Source: Ephemerocybe angulata
Lineage: Eukaryota; Basidiomycota; Agaricomycetes; Agaricales; Psathyrellaceae
Direction: 5' to 3'
DNA: 64,000 nucleotides
NCBI GenBank assembly: GCA_013368325.1
Contig: JAACJK010000122.1
Location: 124,001-188,000, forward strand
Below the pieces are notes generated by a model that was not told where the DNA came from, made no database searches, and saw only the letters and a program-made list of their open reading frames with translations. Shown one piece after another: positions 11,617-20,930 of this stretch (position 1 is its first letter; each line of letters begins with the position of its first letter). The position numbers and the translations under genes are program-made.

Positions 11617-14370
11617 TTGAAGATTCGGGAAGAACATGACGCCAGAATTACTGTTCCTATCGGACCGGCACTACCTCGACGGGACCGACCCGATGTTTAC
11701 GAAAGGTACTGCCGCGCTATGTTAATTCTTTTCAAACCTTGGAGACACGCTGAAGACTTGAGACTCACCGGCCAACGTTGGAGTGAGGCGTTCAATCAGT
11801 TTCAAAGTACCTGCCACCCTCGCTATAGAAAAATTATGCATAACATGCAAATTCTCCACGAGTGTAAGGACAATGGCAGTGATCATTTTGAGCGGATGCG
11901 AAAAATACGCCAGGCACGTCGTTCCAATCGAGTGTCAACATCAAGGGCTACGGACGACTTTGGACCTGAAGACACGAATGAAATGCTAGAACACATTCGG
12001 TCAATTGCCCTATCATCATCTCCGAGTGCTGTGAGACAGAGAATGAACCTTGGGTTGTGTTTGCACTATATTGACAATCTCGGATTATTCAAAACGGTTG
12101 GTCAGGCGGGTGACCTGAGGACGGATAATTGGCAAGACAGCCAAAGCAGTGAACCACTTGGGAGAGCAGAGGAAGTAGTCGGTGATCTGTTATGCGACGA
12201 GGACATGTGGAGACAGACCTATGATGACCGACGCACCTCTACACTAAACTGTTCGCGTCAAGTCAGTCAGAGTACCGGTCAGGTACCAACGCAGGTGCAA
12301 GACGTAAATCAACATCGTTTAAATGACGGATCAAGCCTGAGAGATGCGCTCCGCACTACAGACTCAGATCATCAGCCCCTTCAGGCTGAGATTAGGCGTG
12401 ATATAGGAGGTTTAACTCAGGACCACAGCGAGAAAATTGGGCGCATGATTGAACGCTTCACACTCAATCGGGAGCAAGCGCGAGCATTCCGAATAATATC
12501 AGAGCATAGCCTCAGCGCGAACAATACACAGCTGAAGATGTACCTCGGTGGAGCTGGTGGGACAGGAAAATCACGAGTTATACAAGCCCTTACTGCATTT
12601 TTCCAGGAAACAAATCAGGCTCGTAGATTTAGACTTGCGTGCTACACAGGAGTTGCCGCAAAGAATATTGAAGGAATGACCATACATTCTGCTCTGTGTT
12701 TGAACCAGCGCAAAAAGGGATCAATAAGCAATAAGGCAAAACAGGATCTAATGGCTATGTGGACAGGTGTTGACTTCCTCTTCGTTGACGAAGTCTCCAT
12801 GATTGGATGTGGGCTTTTATCAGATATGCATGAGGCATTGACACATGCAAAGGGAAAAATCGCACCTTTCGGCGGAATAAACATAATTTTCGCAGGCGAC
12901 TTTGCACAATTACCACCAGTGGGCCAAACTCGTCTCACAGTAAGGCTGCACTCCAGGGAGCTAAAGCCAACCTCAAAACAAGGACAAAAGAATATATCAG
13001 GAAAGCTACTTTGGAACTCAATAGATACGTCAGTAATACTGAAAGAGGTTATGAGACAGTCAGGATCTGAACCACATGCTGAAGAATTCAAAGATTTACT
13101 TGCCAGACTCCGGGAGGGTCGATGCACGACCGCCGATTACGACCTACTCAATACACGGCTAATCGAGAACATTGAGCCTAATATGGATGAGTGGACTGAT
13201 GCTCCTGTCATTGTTTCTGATAATCTGACCAAGGATGCACTGAATGAACGAGCAACACATGCATTCGCCAGAAAGACCAATCAGTCAGTACAATATTATT
13301 ACACTACAGATATCCACCACGGGAAGGAGATTGAGGACGTGCAATTAAAAGAGTTCTTGGAAATGTCCGTGGGCGCTAACTATGCCCAGCAGCGTATGGG
13401 CCGTATTCCATTGGTGCCTGGGATGCCGGTGATGATCTGTCAGAATTATGACGTCGAGGGAGGAGTCGTAAACGGATCTATCGGCACACTGAAGAAAATT
13501 CGCTATGTTGTAGGCCCTGATGGCAGACGTCATGCCACATCATGTATCATCGAAAGCCCATCCTTCTCATGCCCCCCAATGCCAGGTTTGAGGGAAAAAC
13601 AGGCAGTTGTACTGCAGGATACTGTTGAGATTACTTTCACTCACCCGTTCTCAGCAAAAAAGTGTCTCATACAGAGAACACAAATTCCCCTCGTCCCTGC
13701 ATTTGCCATCACAGCCCATAAATCACAAGGTCAGACACTTGCGAAGGCGATTGTAGACTTGGAATCATGCAGAGGCTCAGAGGCACCATACGTCATGGTA
13801 TCTCGTGTGAAGTCATTACACGGTTTACTCATACTCCGACCCTTCCAGTTGGAGAAAATCACCAAACGGCTTTCCCAGGACACGCGAAATGAGATGGCCA
13901 GGCTTGAGATCATGCGTTTGGAAACTATGGTAAAACACGGTGACTCCGTCGACAAAGCCTTCGCGGCACCAATACTACAGAGAATCAAGGGAACACGTGG
14001 TGTGACAGAACCCGTCAAAGAAGGCGGCGGTGACACCCTAGAAGATCCTGAGTGCCTGTTCCATGACTTATCCGAATCTGAAGGTCCTGCAAATCACACT
14101 CCAGGTCTGGGGGATTTGAGCGACCCCAAATTTTTTGACCTCAGTGATAATGAGGGTGACGACATAGGGACACAGTTGATGGGAGAACACCATGTGCACC
14201 CGAGCACGGATATCGCTTGTGGTGATCCGGCGCCAGGTGCGGATGCAATGCAAGTCGACCACGCTATGGGTTGTAGCAGGCGCACCAGTAAGAGATATCG
14301 GCCAGACGACACCTGGGAGTCGGACAGAACAACGGTGGAACACGCAAAAAAAAAGGCGAGGTCAAGGTGA
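11617..14370 (+). CDS. Helitron Pif1-like helicase, C-terminal half of split polyprotein
   Basis: A SF1B helicase related to Pif1, expected to unwind DNA during rolling-circle transposition. Walker A GGAGGTGKS is near residue 311, Walker B FLFVDEVSM near residue 388, the GDFAQLPPVG motif near residue 427, and the late helicase motifs AHKSQGQTLAKAIVDL and YVMVSRVKSLHGLL near residues 704-735. The frame has no ATG at its start. It stays open upstream of 11617 and reads FLPNHPDYLKYNLKIREEHD, then VPIGPALPRRDRP, the linker normally found between Rep and helicase in fungal Helitrons. This segment is therefore the continuation of the Rep ORF in the +1 frame, not a separate gene. The C-terminal tail is acidic, then basic (KKKARSR). 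Confidence 0.85.
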   Translation: MKIREEHDARITVPIGPALPRRDRPDVYERYCRAMLILFKPWRHAEDLRLTGQRWSEAFNQFQSTCHPRYRKIMHNMQILHECKDNGSDHFERMRKIRQARRSNRVSTSRATDDFGPEDTNEMLEHIRSIALSSSPSAVRQRMNLGLCLHYIDNLGLFKTVGQAGDLRTDNWQDSQSSEPLGRAEEVVGDLLCDEDMWRQTYDDRRTSTLNCSRQVSQSTGQVPTQVQDVNQHRLNDGSSLRDALRTTDSDHQPLQAEIRRDIGGLTQDHSEKIGRMIERFTLNREQARAFRIISEHSLSANNTQLKMYLGGAGGTGKSRVIQALTAFFQETNQARRFRLACYTGVAAKNIEGMTIHSALCLNQRKKGSISNKAKQDLMAMWTGVDFLFVDEVSMIGCGLLSDMHEALTHAKGKIAPFGGINIIFAGDFAQLPPVGQTRLTVRLHSRELKPTSKQGQKNISGKLLWNSIDTSVILKEVMRQSGSEPHAEEFKDLLARLREGRCTTADYDLLNTRLIENIEPNMDEWTDAPVIVSDNLTKDALNERATHAFARKTNQSVQYYYTTDIHHGKEIEDVQLKEFLEMSVGANYAQQRMGRIPLVPGMPVMICQNYDVEGGVVNGSIGTLKKIRYVVGPDGRRHATSCIIESPSFSCPPMPGLREKQAVVLQDTVEITFTHPFSAKKCLIQRTQIPLVPAFAITAHKSQGQTLAKAIVDLESCRGSEAPYVMVSRVKSLHGLLILRPFQLEKITKRLSQDTRNEMARLEIMRLETMVKHGDSVDKAFAAPILQRIKGTRGVTEPVKEGGGDTLEDPECLFHDLSESEGPANHTPGLGDLSDPKFFDLSDNEGDDIGTQLMGEHHVHPSTDIACGDPAPGADAMQVDHAMGCSRRTSKRYRPDDTWESDRTTVEHAKKKARSR

Positions 14371-14681
14371 TGTGGGACAGGATTGTTAGAAGACGATAGG
14401 ACGAAAATCAAACCATGGAACTATCGGTCAACATACATCCACATACATACGAAATACAGGTCATTACGCAAGTATGACATATCTAATGATATCTTCATCA
14501 TGGGGACCGGGGTTGATACGCGACTTCGACTGCGAAAAAAATCACAACCGTAGTATTGGTGCAATGGGTTGTCGCTACGCATATCAAGCGCATATATAAT
14601 CTGCACCTCAGGTCAACCAAGAAGGACAACTCACAGCTACATCTACACCTCGTCTCCTTACTTACACATCCTCGCACTGCT

Positions 14682-16168
14682 ATGGCTCCCGCTAAAGGCT
14701 CATCGAAGAAAGGTAAAGCCGCACAGGGTAGTGAGGCCGAGCCTCCATCGTCAGCCCCTGCACAGACTCCTCTCGAGTACCTCGAGTCGCAGCTGGGATC
14801 AGATCTCTTCAAGAAGACCACCTTCGTCCACGGTAATAAGTTTCTCGACTATGGGGTTCAGTTCAAGTCCCATTACACACCACCCCGTGGGAACGGTCAA
14901 CAGCTTGGAAAGCGGGAGTTCATAACCGCTGGTGGGGACCCGTTCAGCATCCTCATCTTTGGCGCAGTTGCAAGCAATGAGGAGGGATCTCGCTTGCTCG
15001 CGACTGGCCATATCAATATTGGTCGTTTCGGTCAGGTGAGTAAATCACAATGGGATTTATTGGAGCAACGGCTGACGATGTCAACTGCGATTTCCAGACC
15101 CGAATCCGTGATGGCACGACCGTCCGTCATGTTATACTTCTCAAGTGCCCGGTGGACGCATCGCCTAAGCTCAAGAAGGCGTTTCACAACCAGCGGGCAA
15201 TGTTCCAACGCATCTTTCAACGTGAGGCACAGGACACAAAGTACCCTGACGATACGGTACGTTCCGTTTTCCCTTCAATCGTGCATCACGGCTTCTTCTT
15301 TCGAGACCATCCATCTAACAGTGCCTAACCGCAGGACAAGTGGACCCCGTTCGTTCCAAGAGACATGCAAGATAAGAACGGAGATCCCTACATCAAGGTT
15401 TTCCTCAACCCAACCTACAAGGTGAGTTGATTCCAACGCTTGAAGACTCAATGTAATACTCATAACGAGGTTAAGGTCCCTCCCAAAGGAAAAGCCCCTA
15501 AGAAAGAGCGTGCCAAAGAAGAGATCAAATTCGAGGATCTCGACGAAGAAGCAGGCGAGGACCGCGAGAAGCCTGCCGAGAGCGCCATGGATCAAGAGAT
15601 GGGAGATGAGTCCAGCACTACGGCCTCTGAGGGGGACCAAGGTAAGCTAATATTCAGCCCTACACATACGTCGCTCTGATACCCAGCCTCTTTAATAGAC
15701 ACTATCCAAATGGGCGCGTTCTACAACCCTTATCGACTTTCGGACTTTGGCGGCAGTGTCTTCGAGCTCAAGGACGCCATGCTCGTTCAGCACGATATAG
15801 TAGACACCAGTGGCAAGCTCGTCGCACCTTGGGACCTGTACGAGAAGCTCCGCCCTGGAACCCTTGTGCTGATCAACGCCAAACTGTTTGCCTGGCACAC
15901 AAGCGACTCCGGTGATCGCAGGGTACGTCCATCCTCTTGAGTCTACAATGCTCTTATAATGAAATACTCTCCTGCAAAACAGACGTACCAAGTCATAGCC
16001 GAAAAGATCAAGATAGTGGAGGAGTCGAACGAGCCGGTCGAATATCGAGAGATCGTGAATTTCGAAGGTCCTGCCACCCCTAGCAAACGCGACTCCACAC
16101 GTCGCACCGACGCTGACAACGCGTTCGATATCTTCCAGTCCCCTACCAAGAAAAACAGGGTTGCTTGA
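14682..16168 (+). CDS. Six-exon gene of unknown function behind the Helitron helicase
   Basis: Predicted exons: 14682-15035, 15098-15256, 15335-15421, 15470-15641 (or from 15476; both in frame), 15699-15922 and 15983-16168, about 393 residues. Every intron is 48-78 nt with GT...AG ends and the frame is kept throughout, which supports a real, spliced gene. The N-terminus is basic (KGSSKKGK). Exons 1-3 give a compact part (FSILIFGAVASNEEGSRLLA), exon 4 is a highly charged linker, and exons 5-6 give a second compact part (RPGTLVLINAKLFAW) and a basic C-terminus (SPTKKNRVA). Two compact beta-rich parts around a charged linker could suit an OB-fold single-strand DNA binder, as plant Helitrons carry RPA-like genes, but I see no decisive motif. 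It starts 311 bp after the helicase stop, on the same strand. Confidence 0.65.
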
Positions 16169-17527
16169 CGCGAGGGTCAATGTCCAGTTGGATGTCGAAT
16201 GTATCTAACTTGTGAATCTTTATCAATTACCTAGTCACAATGAAACATTATGCGAATCTCGAAACATCCATGAGCCCGCCAGAAACAGTCCTTGCCATTC
16301 TGGGACGCAAAGTGATCCACTTTTTTTATCTAAAGAGGATCACCTTACCTTATAAACTGTATACTGATTGTCCCCGATGGGAATGAGGAGCACACGACTA
16401 ACTAGGTGCTCGTTGTAGCGGGACTTGCCGCACCGTCGGCCCTACACGGTTATTATAACCATTGGAGACCAGGGTCACGGGTGCGACATAACCATTTGGT
16501 TCTGAGATAGCCATTTCGTCCATTTCGACTCGAGAGGCCGGAAAACGACTGCGAGGAGAATTATAGGAGGAAGAGCCTCGATACACCGAGCTCTACGGGA
16601 CCACTCCTCAGAGTCTGTGGCAGCAACCGATTCGCATCACTACTCCTACCCTGCACCATGCCCATAACGCGAGCGATGACTGCCCACATACGTAGGAGTC
16701 CAAACACGAGGATCTCGCTGAAGAAAGTTACCGAGAACATTGAATCCACCTGACACAGCGAGACAGCCCGCCAGGCTGCGCAACGGATACCGACGAGCGA
16801 AACCAGACCACCGCCAAAGTGGGCGTAACCGACACCGGATATGGAGGCGACGGGATCGACGTACCACGTAAGGAGTAACGCCTACTCGAATGAAGTGCTG
16901 GGGACCTGGGGTACTCCTGGCTAAGGAAACCTAGTCCATCAATTGGACGACGAAGGAAATATTATCCGCCTAGACAGGGAATGCGCCTTGCCCCATTGTC
17001 ATTCGGTAGCGAAGGACCCGCCATAGAAGAGCAGAGTAAAATATTTGCGCCATCCGTAGCGGAGACTGCAAGAGCCGCGCAAGCAACGAAATCGCGGGGA
17101 GACGAGTATAAGTAAGGAACAAAGGGGAAATATCATGGATGAGAGAATTCCGGCCAGTACGGAGCAGACGTAATTCCAGCGATGATATTAATTACGTAAA
17201 TAAATACAAATGCACCGAATAGGCAGTTACGTTCCTAATGAGGAAGTCGTTGAAGTAGCGCGAACCGATTTGCACCATACCGACAAAACCTTCCCACTTT
17301 CAGTGTCCAGGAACCAAAGAACGAGGTAAGTTAAGGAGAATTACGGGGAGCTGCTCAAGATTCATCAGTGTGTAGTGTGACGGTAATGATACGTATCCAC
17401 GGGTTCGGTCGTGTGCCAAGTATCTGTGTGTGCGTCTCGTTCGGTCGAGCGCAAAAATAGGCGTCAATCTCCAGGATCTCCACTCCACATACACTGTACC
17501 TTCAAAGCGATGTAGCAAGACATCTCT
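16169..17527. other. No gene visible; two small hairpins
   Basis: GTGATCC (16312-16318) pairs with GGATCAC (16337-16343) around a T-rich loop, and GAGCAC (16388-16393) pairs with GTGCTC (16406-16411). Either could be a Helitron 3' structure, but neither has the CTRR end next to it. The rest has only short, unconvincing frames. Confidence 0.4.
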
Positions 17528-17532
17528 ATCTA

Positions 17533-17580
17533 TTAGGCCCATTCCGAATCATCCTCGTCATTCTCCCGGAACTCTCATTC
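17533..17580 (-). pseudogene. Relic of an F-box gene tail
   Basis: On the minus strand this reads EFREN-DEDDSEWA-stop, almost the same as the last residues of the F-box gene ending at 17751 (EFRED-DEDDLEWA-stop). It lies about 170 bp further downstream in the same orientation. It looks like the remnant of a second, partly duplicated copy of that gene. Confidence 0.65.
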
Positions 17581-18259
17581 GCGATGCACACAACTGAGCC
17601 ACAGATGCTCATGTCAACTTGACGTCGTGCGATCTTTGCCTCAATTCGGGGGGAGTCCTTTGAGGTCATTATCCAGCACACAGCTTAGGAAATATCAGAG
17701 ATTCGCTCCGAGGTTTGGTCGAACTTGGGAAGAAAAGATGGCTCACAGTATCAAGCCCATTCTAAGTCATCCTCGTCATCCTCGCGGAACTCCCACTCAT
17801 CCAGCCCCATCCATGGATCATAAGAGATTTCCGGTCTCGCGGACGGAGCAAGGGTGACAACCTTGAAGCGCGGTGGCCCCTGACCAACTAGTTTGATGGT
17901 CAAATCAACCTTGAACGTACTTCGTAGCTCCTTCTCTACCTTTTCTGACCATTCCTGCCCGCCGGACGTGGGCTCCTCATGATCAGCGTCGGGGCGCGGG
18001 ACTCCCAGGTACAGTCGACGAACCGCTGCGGATCGACTATGGCCATCCCGCTGGGCCGACAGCTCGCTTCGGCACGCGAGGAAGGCCTTGACGGCGTCGA
18101 CTGTGAAGATCGTCGAGTCAAGACGAATGCTCGTGAGCTTGGGGCAGAGGTACCGCCCCTCGATGGTGCGGTCTGACGGTGCACCACTAAGTGTCTCATC
18201 GGATCGCTGTACAAGTAGGTCCAGAAGCGAGTCGTCCGGGTATATGGCCACGTACGGGT

Positions 18260-19037
18260 AAGGTTGGCGGGAACTGCACGGCAGAAATTGATCATCGAAG
18301 CTCAGCGTGTGGACCTGAGACGTATGACTGGTATGACCACGGGTCCACGAAAGGACCATGGCCCTGATTCCCTTGCAGTCTTGCATAAATTGACGGTTTC
18401 TGTATGTTCTCTACCTTTAAAGGGCTTGAATAAGTATTCAGGGCAGACAAGGGGTATGAAAGCGACCACCCCTGATGTTTGGGGGTGTAAATTCTGACTG
18501 TATGTAACCTAGTACATATTTTAAGTGGTGGAAATCTAGTACATATTTTAAGTGGTGGAAATGGTATGGAAAGTCGAACTGTTATTTTTGGTATTTGTTT
18601 TCGCGTAATGTCAGTGGGTATCATAGGAGGCGACCCTTCCAACAGTATCCAGCAGTATTCTGGCCCTTCAAACGAGGTAACAGTGTATCGTCGCTGATAG
18701 ATGCTGTCTATTCACAAATTCTTGACAAATTCCGCTATTCACGGCCGGAGACGCCCGAGGTCCATGGGACCGTGCTTCCTGATGCGCTTCCAAGTTCCAA
18801 CGCGATTATTATTTTGAATTTCTTGCCAATTTCAAGAAATACCGTGACATATAAAAGGGAAGTGGTATTTTATTGAAAATCACTGTAGAACAGCAATGTA
18901 CCCCGCAAAGTCTTAGAAATGGTGAGCTTACTCCCCGGAGTGGGCTTTCTCCCTTGGAAGTTGGCATGGACACCGGGCATGGGTTCTTGGGTCATCGACC
19001 GATCAAAATTTCTGCCGTGCAGTTCCCGCCAACGCTA
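18260..19037. mobile_element. Non-autonomous hAT-like TIR element (778 bp)
   Basis: Perfect 27-bp terminal inverted repeats, beginning GTTGGCGGGAACTGCACGGC, lie at 18263-18289 and 19007-19033. Outside them is an 8-bp direct repeat GTACGGGT at 18252-18259 and 19038-19045, read as the target-site duplication. An 8-bp duplication is typical of hAT elements. Removing the element and one copy of the duplication leaves the F-box reading frame continuous, which supports these ends. There is no transposase ORF, so it must have been moved by an enzyme encoded elsewhere. Confidence 0.85.
18509..18562. repeat. 27-bp perfect tandem duplication inside the TIR element
   Basis: Two adjacent identical 27-bp units, each starting CTAGTACATATTTTAAGTGG. 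They lie within the 778-bp element and are the only tandem repeat seen in it. Confidence 0.85.
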
Positions 19038-20420
19038 GTACGGGTCGACGACTTGAGGAACGAAGCCTAGGTCCTGGAGTTGCTCATCTTCGACATATAA
19101 GCGCTCAAGGGCAGGCATGAGCTTCAAGCAGTTGATGAATGCCGAGTGCTGCATCGAATGCCGTGTGATCCTCCAACATGTTATCGAGCACGGCTGGGCC
19201 TGCGAGACAAGAAATCGATAGACTGGATTCATGTTGGAAGGGGGTAATGGAGTGAATGAGGTTTCACCGTTTTGTGAGGAGTCCAAATGGTAATGCAGAG
19301 TCCTGAGAGAGGGGAGCTGCAGATTATCGAGAAGGGCGGGTGCATTGGAGTCAGAGTGGACCGATATGTCGTCAAGGTAGAGAATTGTAAGATGAGCTTG
19401 GACACAGGGTGTGCTGAGGGACGAAGGGACTGGATGTGGGGCGGGCATTGACCTGTCTTCATCCGCAATCGATACGTGGAGGCTGGATAGCAGTGGTGCC
19501 GATTCGAGAAGTAACCTCGCCATTTCATGAGTGAGCAACATCTCCCTGGCTGCGACCCCAATCTCGTGATCGTACAGGTCTCTCTCCACAAGGGGGAGCG
19601 AGATGCTCTGAAGCTGGGTCCACTTGACAGGCAGGGAAAGGACCTCCACGTCGACGGAAATTAGTTTGATGGATTTGAGCATCGGGGCGTTCCAGATCTT
19701 CAGGGACGAGATATTGGGCTCATCTGAAGTCCACCCCGCCCAACATAGGGTGACGCTCTCCAGCAATGGCCAAGTCTCCACCGTTTGGCGATTATCGAAT
19801 TCCTGAAGGAATCTGTCGGATACGTCGAGGTCAAGGGTTCCAATTCGATGCGAGTGCGCCAAAATGACGTCGAGAGTGGATTCGAACGGCTGCTCGCTCA
19901 GCATCTCTATTCACACTGACACGGAAATTGGCATGTTTCCTGCGGCACGAACCCAGCGTTCGATTCGCTCTTGGTGGAACTTGAGATATGCGTCGGGTCC
20001 TTGAGGAGCCGTGATGTGTATACGATGCCATAGCTCTGGCGAACTGAGCGCTATTTTGCGCCAGGACCTGCAGACTCTCGTTAGAGTGAGGGGCGCCTTG
20101 TCGCTCTCCATAGTTGGGGGCTGGTCGACCGGCAAACATTGGGCGAGGATTTCTCGAAGTATATCTGGCGGGAGCCGGCGAATGGGGCGAAGAATGGCCT
20201 CATGAGCCGAGATGGTAGCGTCAATCGTGGCCTTGTCCTCAAGTAAGGATTCCAGTGTGCGCCGAGCGTCCTGAATTGCGGCGTCGAGAGCGAGGCTGCT
20301 CTCTACCACTGGCACTAAGTACGTCTTGATCTGCTGACGTTCCCAGTCCGTGGGTGCATAGTTGCTGGTAATCCACGCGTTAAATGGCGATTTCGATAGA
20401 GAGTCCTGAGAGGAGAGCAT

Positions 20421-20930
20421 GGTCTGTTCGTCGTAATGGTGAAAGGTGTCAGCTCCAGAGCCTGCTGGCCGCTGGCGTCGACTGCTCAACCTAAAATAGA
20501 TTTGATTTCCCATCTTCAAATCTTATCTTATCTCAGCTTTGGAGCCGAGTCGTCGGACTTGCGTCGGACTGACTGGCTTCATAGGGTCAACGAGCCTACG
20601 CCGTCTTACTACCGCGACGCAGATAGCGACTTCGATCAACATGGCTCTGAACAGTCCCCAGGACGGCCACCACCGACACAATATCAGGTTTGGCGCCCTT
20701 TCGCCCCCCGAGGGACCTGGCAGCAGTAGCTTTCGGTGTATCAATACACGCGATCCATGTCCCAGGTCGAGAGCGAGATGACTCCTCGGCGAGGGGTGCA
20801 ACGTGCCTGAAATGGACTAGAGTACCTTCCCGGGTCTATCGACTTCCTTTTGCGACAGTGGTTGCACCAAAGATAGTTCATCTAGTTCCTCGTCGAGTTT
20901 CGGATATACACCATCGATAGTCAAGGAGTA
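20421..20930. other. Upstream region of the F-box gene; no other gene visible
   Basis: The F-box frame stays open for about 100 bp upstream of the chosen ATG, without protein-like features. Beyond that only short overlapping frames are seen. Confidence 0.4.

Larger units (their letters stand above)
7322..16168 (+). mobile_element. Helitron (Rep + helicase + downstream gene), ends not located
   Basis: The element is recognised by a Rep/HUH ORF followed by a Pif1-like helicase ORF in the same direction, the standard rolling-circle Helitron pair. The span given covers only the coding parts. I looked for the 5' TC end before 7322 and for a 3' hairpin followed by CTRR after 16168. Hairpins exist at 16312-16343 and 16388-16411, but neither is followed by a convincing CTRR end, so the boundaries are undefined. 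The gene at 14682-16168 may be internal cargo or simply the neighbour. Confidence 0.75.
17751..20420 (-). pseudogene. F-box/LRR-like gene broken by a stop codon and an inserted element
   Basis: Read on the minus strand from ATG at 20420. Coiled-coil-like N-terminus, then the F-box: LPPDILREILAQCLP, APLTLTRVCRSWRKIALSSPELW. This is the form common in Agaricomycete F-box proteins, which select substrates for SCF ubiquitin ligases. A leucine-rich C-terminal part follows. Two lesions are seen. An in-frame TGA lies at 19913-19911, and the same frame then continues with typical sequence (GTLDLDVSDRFLQEF). A 778-bp element (18260-19037) is inserted after VVDPY, and the reading frame resumes on the other side as VAIYPDDSLLDLL and runs to the stop at 17751. 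Without these two lesions it would be one intronless gene of roughly 630 residues. A C-to-T change at a CGA codon would explain the stop, but that is inference. Confidence 0.82.

Noticed and set aside
12642..13127. 161-codon ORF on the minus strand within the helicase
   Set aside because: Shadow of the helicase ORF, which has all the expected motifs in its own frame.
14556..14681. Upstream extension of the gene behind the Helitron helicase (start at 14556)
   Set aside because: The extra 42 codons use a non-ATG start and are unlike the rest. The ATG at 14682 begins a basic N-terminus and is the better start.
16312..16411. Helitron 3' terminal hairpin
   Set aside because: Two hairpins are present, but neither is followed at the right distance by CTRR, so neither is called as the element end.
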